Shown here: one piece after another, positions 15,277-23,218 of the stretch
Layout: each line of letters opens with the position of its first letter
How positions within the stretch are numbered: the first letter of the stretch is position 1
Position numbers and translations under genes: made by a program
Assembly (NCBI RefSeq): GCF_008711525.1
Contig: NZ_VXKS01000020.1
Coordinates: 1-45,588, forward strand
Reading direction: 5' to 3'
Length of the DNA stretch: 45,588 nucleotides
Source of the DNA: Cysteiniphilum sp. JM-1
Lineage (GTDB): Bacteria > Pseudomonadota > Gammaproteobacteria > Francisellales > Francisellaceae
Notes under the pieces: generated by a model
Told to the model about the DNA's origin: nothing
Databases searched by the model: none
What the model saw: only the letters and a program-made list of their open reading frames with translations

Positions 15277-17424
15277 TTATCTATTAATCAATGAATTTAA
15301 CACATTCTGCACAATCTTAATCCCGCTATTGTCTTTTAAAGTCAATATTGATTCAGGGTGAAACTGCACAGCAATAGCAGGGTGGGTTTTATGTTGTATT
15401 GCCATAATATGCTGATGCTCATTGCTAGCAATGACGCTCAAGCAATCAGGTGTAGTCGTTGGATCAGCAATGATTGAGTGATAAGCGGCGACCTCAGCGT
15501 GTTGTGGTACGTCTTTAAAAACAACACTGTGATGTGTCAGTTTCCAAGTTTTGCCATGATGCGGATTATCAAGGTAGGTAAGTTTGCCGCCAAAGGCCTG
15601 AAACATGCCTTGAAGACCTAGGCATACGCCAAATTGGGGGATGCCTGCTTTGGTGATGTCTCTAATCATTTGCGGTAGCTTAAAATCATCAGGCGTGCCA
15701 GGTCCTGGTGAGTAAATCACTAAATCAGGTTTTTGTTTGATGATCTCATCAGCAGTAATGGTGCCTGCTCGATAGGTGCTAAGCTTAACACCCAGTTTAC
15801 GAAAATAGCTTGCCAACGTATGCACAAAAGAATCCTCATGATCGATCATAATTGCCTTGATGTGATCAAAGCGTTGTGCCTGCCATGTATCTTGACTTTC
15901 TTTGGGATTAAACTGTCCTAAAGCCTTATAAAAAGTCGTCGCCTTGGTGATTGTCTCTTGTGCTTCTTCCTGCGGATTTGAATCCCATACTAAAGTAGCG
16001 CCTGATTGATAATATGCCATATTATCTTTTAAGTGTACGGTGCGAATAGTGATGGTTGAGTTAATATCACCATTAAATCCCAAACAGCCAATTGCACCAC
16101 CATACCAGTTGCGCGGTTGCTTTTCATTGTGTTCAATTAGACTTACCGCGCGCTTTTTAGGCGCACCAGTCAAGGTGACTGCCCACATGTGACTTAAGAA
16201 AGCATCAAGACCGTTATAACCATTGCGTAAGATGCCTTTAACATGATCGACGGTGTGGAAAAGCCCGACATAACGCTCAATCGTGCGTCTTGAGATCAGC
16301 TCAATACTATCAGGCTCGCAAATACGCGCCTTGTCATTGCGATCAACATCAGTGCACATCGTCAATTCGACTTCATCTTTGTAGGAATTCAGGAGTTCAC
16401 GAATTTTAAGCTCATCTTCCATTGCGTTATTCCCGCGACGGATGGTGCCAGAGATTGGGCAGGACTCAACGTCTTTTCCCTCACAACGCACAAACATCTC
16501 CGGAGAAGTGCCGACGATTTGCTCGTCGCCTAATTGACAGAAAAACTCATAAGGACTTGGATTCATTTGTTTTAAGCGTGTATATAATTGCGCAGGCGAT
16601 CCTGACACACGCGCTTTAAATAGGCGGCTATAGACGACTTCAAAGATATTGCCTTTTTTCATTTCTTCTTTGGCACTTTCAACAAATTTGGCATATTCTT
16701 CATCAGAGATTGACGTTTCAATTGTCGATTGTGCGCTGAAGTCTGTTTGATCGGTGGTAAGTAGTTTAAAAGCATCAGTTGAGCTGTTTTTTGTGGTTAA
16801 TTGATGCTGGCTAAATTCTAGAGTTAACTCAAAAGCTTGATCCTTTTGCTTATCAATAGCATAAACGTGATCAGCGAAAAACAAATGATAAATCTTATTG
16901 TCCTGAGCGCGCGTTTGCGTTAGTGGCATCGCTTCAAACGCAAAAATAAGATCATAAGCAAATGCGCCAAAAAGCCCAAGCATATTATCTTTTAATGGAG
17001 AAAATTCTTGATTAATAATACGTAACACAGAAGTCACAGATGGCTGCAAACTGCGATTTTCTTCGCTGAATGTTTCATTGGATAAATGGATTGATAATGT
17101 CAAGGTGAGGTCAGTGTGTTTTTCTAAGTTGACATGGGCGTTGCCCGCAAAAATGGGCTTTAAAAGCTGTAACAAGATAACACCACGTGGGTTAAGCGCG
17201 TTAAAAACAACATGATTGCTATAGGCAATAATCTCAAGAGGTGGATTATAAAACCCAAGCTCCCAACGATTATAACGCCCTGGATATTCAATCCCTGAAG
17301 AGAGCATTATACCTTTGTATTGATGCAGGGCTTCAGTAATATGATTTAAGGTTGTATATTGGCACGGTATTTTTTGATAATGTACATCAATGCCATGTTT
17401 GCTGGTAAAGTTTTGGGTATCCAT
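15277..17424 (-). CDS. trpE(G): Fused anthranilate synthase, TrpE(G)
   Basis: The 715-residue protein joins a chorismate-binding TrpE domain (about residues 1-510) to a class I glutamine amidotransferase. The first part has FEVVYSRLFKARVSGSP, ISGTIRRG, DEVELTMCTDVDRNDKARIC and the chorismate motif GAPKKRAVSLIEH. The second has PGPGTPDDF, FGVCLGLQG with C601, and FHPES with H689 and E691. It makes anthranilate from chorismate for tryptophan. This fusion is known from rhizobia and some others, where trpE and trpG are one gene. The ATG at 17424 has AAAGGA upstream; the frame opens earlier but those starts have no good site. No Trp-rich leader peptide is visible upstream and no other trp genes are near. 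Confidence 0.92.
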   Translation of the reverse strand: MDTQNFTSKHGIDVHYQKIPCQYTTLNHITEALHQYKGIMLSSGIEYPGRYNRWELGFYNPPLEIIAYSNHVVFNALNPRGVILLQLLKPIFAGNAHVNLEKHTDLTLTLSIHLSNETFSEENRSLQPSVTSVLRIINQEFSPLKDNMLGLFGAFAYDLIFAFEAMPLTQTRAQDNKIYHLFFADHVYAIDKQKDQAFELTLEFSQHQLTTKNSSTDAFKLLTTDQTDFSAQSTIETSISDEEYAKFVESAKEEMKKGNIFEVVYSRLFKARVSGSPAQLYTRLKQMNPSPYEFFCQLGDEQIVGTSPEMFVRCEGKDVESCPISGTIRRGNNAMEDELKIRELLNSYKDEVELTMCTDVDRNDKARICEPDSIELISRRTIERYVGLFHTVDHVKGILRNGYNGLDAFLSHMWAVTLTGAPKKRAVSLIEHNEKQPRNWYGGAIGCLGFNGDINSTITIRTVHLKDNMAYYQSGATLVWDSNPQEEAQETITKATTFYKALGQFNPKESQDTWQAQRFDHIKAIMIDHEDSFVHTLASYFRKLGVKLSTYRAGTITADEIIKQKPDLVIYSPGPGTPDDFKLPQMIRDITKAGIPQFGVCLGLQGMFQAFGGKLTYLDNPHHGKTWKLTHHSVVFKDVPQHAEVAAYHSIIADPTTTPDCLSVIASNEHQHIMAIQHKTHPAIAVQFHPESILTLKDNSGIKIVQNVLNSLINR

Positions 17425-17594
17425 AGTCATCCTTTTAAAATTAAACAGTCTTGTTCTTGTATTTTTGTAACGATACATAAGTATGTTGATGCTGTCGATA
17501 GTTTATTGTATGTTTTTTTGTTGATGACAGTTGTCTTTGGTAAGGTGTGAATTTTTAATAAAAAAAACTGATCAATAATTAAAATACAATATAT

Positions 17595-17623
17595 TTATCA
17601 CATGCTTGAAGGTTTGTTATAGT
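17595..17623 (+). promoter_or_regulatory. Possible promoter of the 17658 gene
   Basis: TTATCA (17595-17600) and TATAGT (17618-17623) are spaced 17 bases apart, about 35 bases before the small secreted peptide gene. Confidence 0.35.
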
Positions 17624-17657
17624 GTTGACATCACAAAGAGCACTAAGGAAGAAAAGT

Positions 17658-17813
17658 ATGAAAAAGATTACAAGTATCACAATCAGTGTTATGTTATTAG
17701 GTGGTAATCTTGCGTCAGCAGGCACAGATTTTTATACAACATCGACAATGGCAAAACAGGTGTATAAGACGCAAATACATAGTCTAAATGCATCAATTAA
17801 TCTTAATGAATAA
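17658..17813 (+). CDS. Small secreted peptide, function unknown
   Basis: The 51-residue product starts MKKITSITISVMLLGGNLASA, a signal peptide with a likely cut after ASA, leaving a polar peptide of about 30 residues (GTDFYTTSTMAKQVYK...). I chose the ATG at 17658 because GGAAG precedes it. It lies 30 bases before the peroxiredoxin-glutaredoxin gene and may share its promoter. No family recognised. Confidence 0.5.
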   Translation: MKKITSITISVMLLGGNLASAGTDFYTTSTMAKQVYKTQIHSLNASINLNE

Positions 17814-17843
17814 CGAAACAATCAATAAAACAGGAGTCAATAA

Positions 17844-18578
17844 ATGTTCCCAAATTTAGAAAACCAACGAGTACCCAATGTCACGTTTAAAACCATGCAA
17901 GATGGTCAGTGGCAGGATGTGACAAGCGATGATATTTTTAAAGGTAAAAATGTTATTGTGTTCTCATTACCGGGTGCTTTCACGCCAACATGCTCATCTG
18001 CACATGTGCCGCGCTTTAATGAGTTGTTTCCAGTATTTAAAGAGTATGGCATTGATCGCATTGTTTGCATGTCAGTCAATGATACCTTTGTGATGAATGC
18101 ATGGAAAAAAGAGCAAAAGGCCGAGAATATCGAGTTTATCCCTGATGGCAATGGTGAGTTCACTGAAAAAATGGGACTTTTGGTTGATAAAGAGGCTTTA
18201 GGTTTTGGTAAGCGTTCATGGCGTTATTCAATGCTTGTAAAAGATGGTGTGATTGCCAAAATGTTTATTGAGCCAAATAAAGCAGGTGACCCGTTTGAAG
18301 TCTCTGATGCGGATACGATGCTTAAGTTTGTTGCGCCTAATGCGCAATTGCCGAAAGAGGTGACCATTTTCACTAAGCCAGGGTGTCCACATTGTAAGCG
18401 CGCTAAAAAGTTATTGGCAGAGCAGAATCAAGGCTATGAAGAAGTCGTTTTGGGGCATGGCGCTTCAATGCGTACCGTCAAGGCGTTAACTAATCGTCAA
18501 ACCGTACCGCAAATTTATATTGATGGTCAGCATATCGGTGGCGCGGATGATTTGGAGAAGTACTATAGCAGCAAGTAA
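17844..18578 (+). CDS. Hybrid peroxiredoxin-glutaredoxin
   Basis: The 244-residue protein fuses a Prx5-type peroxiredoxin (about 1-165) with peroxidatic Cys50 in PGAFTPTCSSAHVP to a glutaredoxin (about 172-244) with C181-P-H-C184 and the TVPQIYIDGQHIGG glutathione-binding loop. Such fusions, as in Haemophilus influenzae, reduce hydroperoxides with glutathione, the glutaredoxin half recycling the peroxiredoxin half. The start has a GGAG site 11 bases upstream. No oxyR lies adjacent. Confidence 0.95.
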   Translation: MFPNLENQRVPNVTFKTMQDGQWQDVTSDDIFKGKNVIVFSLPGAFTPTCSSAHVPRFNELFPVFKEYGIDRIVCMSVNDTFVMNAWKKEQKAENIEFIPDGNGEFTEKMGLLVDKEALGFGKRSWRYSMLVKDGVIAKMFIEPNKAGDPFEVSDADTMLKFVAPNAQLPKEVTIFTKPGCPHCKRAKKLLAEQNQGYEEVVLGHGASMRTVKALTNRQTVPQIYIDGQHIGGADDLEKYYSSK

Positions 18579-18667
18579 CGAATTGATTTAAATAAAGCGT
18601 AAGCCTTTTGCGCTGCATTAAGGTACAATCACAGGCATTGTTGAGTGGCTATAAGGAGCATCATCAG

Positions 18668-19327
18668 ATGCATTTTCAAATCAACCCATCCATTTTATCG
18701 GCAAATCTTGCACATTTAGGTGATGATGTTAAAAAGGTATTAAAAGCCGGCGCTGATAATATTCATTTTGATGTGATGGATAATCACTATGTCCCTAACT
18801 TAACATTTGGTTCAATGATATTAAAGGCACTGCGCGATGATGGCATTAATGCTGGCATGGATGTGCATTTAATGGTTGAGCCTGTTGATTCGATGATTGA
18901 GAGCTTTGCTAAAGCCGGAGCGACAAGTATTGTCTTTCACCCTGAGGCATCAAAGCATGTTGATCGAAGCTTGGGTTTAATCAAATCTTTTGGCATTGAT
19001 GCAGGTCTTGCATTAAACCCGGCGACGTCTGTTAGCGTCTGTCAGCATGTGCTTGAAAAGATCGATAGGCTACTCATCATGACGGTAAACCCAGGATTTG
19101 GCGGGCAGAATTTTATCGATGCAATGTATGACAAGATAAGCACGACAGCGCAATGGATTAAAGAATATAAAAGTGATATTTTGCTCGAAGTTGATGGTGG
19201 AGTGAAAGTCGATAATATTGCTCAAATTGCAAGCTGTGGAGCTCAAGCATTTGTCGCGGGATCAGCAATTTTTAATGCGCAAGATTATAAGGAAATTATT
19301 AATAAAATGCGCCAACAACTCGGATGA
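18668..19327 (+). CDS. rpe: Ribulose-phosphate 3-epimerase
   Basis: The 219-residue TIM barrel has [44 protein letters not shown] with the two acidic/His metal ligands, [21 protein letters not shown] and [12 protein letters not shown]. It converts ribulose-5-phosphate and xylulose-5-phosphate in the pentose phosphate pathway. The ATG at 18668 has AAGGAG at 18653-18658; the frame opens 20 codons earlier without a site. No gph or trpS follows, unlike in E. coli. Confidence 0.95.
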   Translation: MHFQINPSILSANLAHLGDDVKKVLKAGADNIHFDVMDNHYVPNLTFGSMILKALRDDGINAGMDVHLMVEPVDSMIESFAKAGATSIVFHPEASKHVDRSLGLIKSFGIDAGLALNPATSVSVCQHVLEKIDRLLIMTVNPGFGGQNFIDAMYDKISTTAQWIKEYKSDILLEVDGGVKVDNIAQIASCGAQAFVAGSAIFNAQDYKEIINKMRQQLG

Positions 19328-19407
19328 AAAATGGCCATAAAAAAGACCATAAAAAGTGGGGCAAAAAAGATTGATGAAAAAAATATTTTTTGACCTTAAA
19401 TTTTTGA

Positions 19408-19436
19408 TTGACCCGCAAAAAAATTGGCTCTAATAT
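19408..19436 (+). promoter_or_regulatory. Sigma70 promoter of the APC permease gene
   Basis: TTGACC (19408-19413) and TAATAT (19431-19436) are spaced by 17 bases, about 31 bases before the start. A second TTGACC lies at 19390-19395, 18 bases upstream, which could be part of a regulator site. Confidence 0.6.
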
Positions 19437-19467
19437 TCGCACTTTCTGTCACCATAAAACTTAAGGC

Positions 19468-20871
19468 ATGATCGCAATGACGGAAGTAAAAACACTAAGA
19501 AAAGACCTTAAACTACGCCACCTGGAATTGATTTCTTTGGGAGGCATTATCGGATCAGCTTTTTTCCTCGGCACGGGATATATTATTGCCCAAGGAGGTC
19601 CTGCGGTTTTAATATCTTATGCCTTAGGCGGATTGATTGTGTTTTTAGTGATGCTTTGTCTGTGCGAGCTAACCGTGGCAATGCCCAGTTCAAGTTCGTT
19701 TATTCAATATGCAAGTGATTATATTTCACCAACGTGGGCATGTGGCACGGGTTGGTCATATTGGCTTAATTGGATTGCTTATATTCCGGCTGAGTGTACG
19801 GCAGCTGGCATTATTATGCATTATATTATCCCAAGTGTGCCTGCATTTACTTGGGCGATGCTATTTGGATTGATGATTACCATTATTAACTTATCCAAAG
19901 TACGTATTTTCGGTGAGATGGAATTCTGGCTGTCGATTGTTAAAATTGTTGCAATTGTGATGTTTAGTGTGTTAGCAATATTCATCTTTTTTGGACTGTA
20001 TAAAAGTGGCGGCAAAATGCCAACCATTGGTACTGAGTATTTACTTGGTGATGGTGGTTTCTTTCCACATGGCAAGCTTGTTGTGATTAGTTTGATGGTC
20101 ATGTTACTTGTCAATTTCCAAGGATCTGAAATCGTGTGTTTAGCAGCGGCTGAGTCAACTGATACTGATGTTGCTATTCCACGTGCTTCACGCAATATTG
20201 CTATTCGTATCGTGTTGCTTTATCTAGTACCAGTATTGCTATTAGTGCTCATATTCCCATGGAATAAAATGGAAAGTGATACTTCGGTTTTTGTTCTAGC
20301 ATTACAGCAATATGGTTTTCACTGGGTCGCTGGCGTCTTTACGTTTGTGATTCTAACAGCAGCTTTTTCATGCGCTAATAGTGGCATGTATGCAACGGTG
20401 CGTGCATTGTATGGTTTGTCAAATCAAAAGATGGCACCAAAAATATTCTCAAGACTTAATCGCCATCAAGTGCCAATGCCTGCGGCGATATTCACTTTGA
20501 TTTGCATCTGGATATTTTTGATTTTGTCATACTTTTTCTCGTCAACAGCAGCATTTTCTTACCTTTTAAGCATTTCTGGCTTTACCGGTGCGGTATGCTG
20601 GATTTCAATTTGCTGGTCACAATACAACTTTAGAAAGCATTGCAAGAAGCACAAGATTGAATTAAAAGGCAAGTTCCGTACGCCATTTTATCCATTGGTG
20701 CCACTCTTGGGAATCTGGTTGCAGGTTGCTTGTTTGGTGCTGTTATTTTTCAATGAAGAATTAAGACCAGCCTTCTACTTTGGCGTACCGGCAGTACTCT
20801 TACCAATGGCGATTTATTGGCTATATAAAAAGTACAGCAAAGCCAGTAATCATATTGAACAGAGTTTATAG
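19468..20871 (+). CDS. APC-family amino acid permease
   Basis: The 467-residue protein has about 12 membrane helices. ISLGGIIGSAFFLGTGYIIAQGGPAVLISYALGG is the substrate-binding helix-1 region of the amino acid transporter (AAT) branch, with the GSAF motif and the acidic CELTVAMPS that follows. The nearest downstream gene on the same strand is speA, so arginine or another cationic amino acid is a reasonable guess for the substrate, but the motif does not decide it. The ATG at 19468 is used; a second Met is three codons on. Confidence 0.82.
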   Translation: MIAMTEVKTLRKDLKLRHLELISLGGIIGSAFFLGTGYIIAQGGPAVLISYALGGLIVFLVMLCLCELTVAMPSSSSFIQYASDYISPTWACGTGWSYWLNWIAYIPAECTAAGIIMHYIIPSVPAFTWAMLFGLMITIINLSKVRIFGEMEFWLSIVKIVAIVMFSVLAIFIFFGLYKSGGKMPTIGTEYLLGDGGFFPHGKLVVISLMVMLLVNFQGSEIVCLAAAESTDTDVAIPRASRNIAIRIVLLYLVPVLLLVLIFPWNKMESDTSVFVLALQQYGFHWVAGVFTFVILTAAFSCANSGMYATVRALYGLSNQKMAPKIFSRLNRHQVPMPAAIFTLICIWIFLILSYFFSSTAAFSYLLSISGFTGAVCWISICWSQYNFRKHCKKHKIELKGKFRTPFYPLVPLLGIWLQVACLVLLFFNEELRPAFYFGVPAVLLPMAIYWLYKKYSKASNHIEQSL

Positions 20872-20954
20872 ATAATCTTTTTATTTTTTTTAGCAAAAAA
20901 ATTTATTTACAGCGAAATAACTTGCTGTTACTTTATGCAAAATTTTTAGCAGTC

Positions 20955-20983
20955 TTGATTTTAAGTGCTAGACTTCATATATG
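20955..20983 (+). promoter_or_regulatory. Possible promoter of speA
   Basis: TTGATT (20955-20960) and TATATG (20978-20983) have a 17-base spacer. The 150-base leader that would result contains a 5-codon ORF (21057-21074) and a GCGCAC / GTGCGC hairpin (21076-21106). Confidence 0.4.
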
Positions 20984-21075
20984 AATCAACGCTTTAAATC
21001 AAACGTGTCTGATGAGAGTCAGATAATTGTTTAATTGGCACAAAACGGGAGTTTCCATGGCCTTCAATGAATAGG

Positions 21076-21106
21076 GCGCACATGAGTTAAATAGCTTAAG
21101 GTGCGC
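21076..21106 (+). promoter_or_regulatory. Hairpin in the speA leader
   Basis: GCGCAC (21076-21081) pairs with GTGCGC (21101-21106) over a 19-base loop, followed by TTTA. It ends about 15 bases before the speA ribosome site and follows a very short ORF (ATG at 21057, stop 21072-21074) that has its own GGGAG. This could be an attenuator or just leader structure. Confidence 0.3.
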
Positions 21107-21130
21107 TTTACAAACTATAGGAGAGGTTCT

Positions 21131-22825
21131 ATGCATAATATCAATTCATTTAACACACGTAACACATTTCAACCCTACTTCAGTTATGATGAAAACAATC
21201 AGTTGTGTGTTCATTATGGTCAGAGTTTCACACAGTCGAAACCACTCACCGAGATCATTGACAAAGTACTACAAAAAGGCGGCAGTAAGCCTTGTGTACT
21301 AAACTTTAAACACATCACTGAAGATAGGATGTTAAACCTCTACCAAAGTTTTGCCAAAGCAATGGAAAATTACCGTTATCAAGGTGCTTATCAGTTAGCG
21401 TATCCGATCAAAGTAAACCCTAATGCTGCAGTGATGGAGACCTTAAAAGAGTGCGCTTATAAATATGATTTACCTTTTAACTTTGAAGTTGGCAGTAAGT
21501 CTGAGTTGCTAAGCGTTTTAGCACTTGCTGCAAAGGAAAATAATATCATTTGCAATGGCTTTAAAGACAAGGCATTTTATGAACTTGCCAACTTAGCTGC
21601 CAAGCTAGGTTACACGGTCATTATGGTGCTCGAAAATGTTGATGAATTAGCAGTTGTTAAATCTCTAAGCTATGAATCGGCGATTTACTTTAAATTAGGT
21701 TATCGCACAAAGCCATTTCATGAGGATTTGCATAGTGTTAAGTTTGGTCTTAGCTTAAAAGACATTCTTTTTGTTAATAATGAACTAAAAGCGCTTAATT
21801 TGAGTGACAAAGTGGTATTGCTGCATGGACATATCGGTTCACAACTTAAGCAGTTAAGTCAGGTTGAGAAGCATATTAATATGATGGTTTGCTTATATGG
21901 CAACCTATTAAATGATTGTAAAAATCTGACAATGATTGATTTAGGTGGTGGCTTAGGTATTGATTATGAGGATACCCAAAACCCACGTTTTCAATTGCCA
22001 TATTATGCTGAAACGATTGTTAGAACATTCAGCTATTTTGTCGATCTTTTTCAGCTGCCACATCCAACGATTATTACTGAGTCAGGCAGGGCTGTGACGG
22101 CGATCTCAAGTGTGTTGATCGTTTCACCTCTTTATCAAAAAGCAGAAAATGAAATTGTTACTCAAACAAGCTATGACGAGGCTTTACAAGCAGGGTGGTT
22201 GAATGGCGAAATCGATTTAGCAGACTTGGTTGACAGCTCAAGTGTCAGCTATTTGGGCGATCAAAATGCACAAAAATTATGGCTTAATTTCTCGTTATTT
22301 CAGTCTTTACCAGATCACTGGGGGATTGGGCAACATTTCCCATTATTACCAGTAACACATTACTCAGAAGAAGAAAGCATCGATTGTCAGTTATTTGATA
22401 TTTCATGTGATGCTGATGGTGTTTTTAAAGATAAAGAAGGCAATGATTATATTAACTTGCCATGCACTGAGATTAATGATCTTGCCTTTATGTTTGTCGG
22501 TGCTTATCAGGATATGCTCAGTAGCAAGCACAATATCATTGGGCGAACAACCTCTGTCGAGGTGGATTTTGTAACCTATGATGACTGTGTGTTATATGTC
22601 GAACAGGCTGAGGATTATCATGCACTATTGTGTCAGTATGGACATAATCCGCTGCAATTAAGCTCGAGATTACAACGTTTGGCTTATTTTCATTTAACGG
22701 AAGAGTTAACAGATCATGAGCAATTGCTATTGGATAGTATCCTAAGTGGTAATCCTTACTTGCAATTGGCAGATGCCGAACAAGTAGCTTATGATTTTAA
22801 TCAACAAATATTCAATAAAATCTAG
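21131..22825 (+). CDS. speA: Biosynthetic arginine decarboxylase
   Basis: The product has 564 residues, shorter than E. coli SpeA (about 630-658). The alanine-racemase-like PLP barrel shows AYPIKVNPN with K94 as the Schiff-base lysine. NFEVGSKSELL, LLHGHIGSQ, MIDLGGGLGIDYE, TESGRAVTA and the active-site cysteine region ISCDADG complete the fold III signature. It makes agmatine, the first step to putrescine and spermidine. The ATG at 21131 has AGGAGAGG upstream. Next to an amino acid permease, it may act in arginine uptake and conversion; no speB is near. Confidence 0.9.
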   Translation: MHNINSFNTRNTFQPYFSYDENNQLCVHYGQSFTQSKPLTEIIDKVLQKGGSKPCVLNFKHITEDRMLNLYQSFAKAMENYRYQGAYQLAYPIKVNPNAAVMETLKECAYKYDLPFNFEVGSKSELLSVLALAAKENNIICNGFKDKAFYELANLAAKLGYTVIMVLENVDELAVVKSLSYESAIYFKLGYRTKPFHEDLHSVKFGLSLKDILFVNNELKALNLSDKVVLLHGHIGSQLKQLSQVEKHINMMVCLYGNLLNDCKNLTMIDLGGGLGIDYEDTQNPRFQLPYYAETIVRTFSYFVDLFQLPHPTIITESGRAVTAISSVLIVSPLYQKAENEIVTQTSYDEALQAGWLNGEIDLADLVDSSSVSYLGDQNAQKLWLNFSLFQSLPDHWGIGQHFPLLPVTHYSEEESIDCQLFDISCDADGVFKDKEGNDYINLPCTEINDLAFMFVGAYQDMLSSKHNIIGRTTSVEVDFVTYDDCVLYVEQAEDYHALLCQYGHNPLQLSSRLQRLAYFHLTEELTDHEQLLLDSILSGNPYLQLADAEQVAYDFNQQIFNKI

Positions 22826-22858
22826 ACCAAAAAGACAGTAATAAGCAGATAAAAATAC

Positions 22859-22884
22859 GATTGCTTTGGTTTTCATAAGCAATC
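22859..22884 (+). terminator. Terminator of speA
   Basis: A perfect 8-bp stem GATTGCTT (22859-22866) / AAGCAATC (22877-22884) with a 10-base loop is followed by TTTGTTAT, 33 bases after the speA stop. Confidence 0.55.
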
Positions 22885-22890
22885 TTTGTT

Positions 22891-23214
22891 ATGATTTTGC
22901 CAGATAAAACTAAACCTCTGGATGTGCTTATGCGTGTTTTGCTTAATTTACTGTTTGTTGTTGCCGTTGTTGTCGCTGTATTGGTGTTTTTTCCGTTCTC
23001 AATGCTCATATTACTTGGCGTATTGTTATTGATGCTTTACTTTTTACCAAGCTATATTGCTTTTAAAAAGCAGCATCCAAGTGCGATTATCATCTTTATT
23101 GTTAACTTGTTATTTGGCTTTACGTTTATTGTTTGGTTGATCTGTTTGATTTTGGCAATTGCCTACCAACCACGTACGATTATTGTTGAAAAACATCATT
23201 ACCATGCCGTGTAA
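22891..23214 (+). CDS. Imm_superinfect-type small membrane protein
   Basis: The 107-residue protein has two long hydrophobic hairpins (LLFVVAVVVAVLVFFPFSMLILLGVLLLMLYF and AIIIFIVNLLFGFTFIVWLICLILAIA) separated by LPSYIAFKKQHPS. This pattern, with the polar YxAFxxxHP stretch, is that of the T4 Imm-like superinfection immunity family, widespread in bacteria as small membrane proteins of uncertain role. The exact start is unsure: ATG 22891 directly follows the speA terminator and ATG 22930 is also possible, neither with a strong site. The gene ends 4 bases before the uvrD ATG. Confidence 0.6.
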   Translation: MILPDKTKPLDVLMRVLLNLLFVVAVVVAVLVFFPFSMLILLGVLLLMLYFLPSYIAFKKQHPSAIIIFIVNLLFGFTFIVWLICLILAIAYQPRTIIVEKHHYHAV

Positions 23215-23218
23215 TGCG

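Noticed and set aside
17425..17620. Trp attenuator before trpE(G)
   Set aside because: No leader peptide with tandem Trp codons and no terminator-antiterminator pair can be seen.
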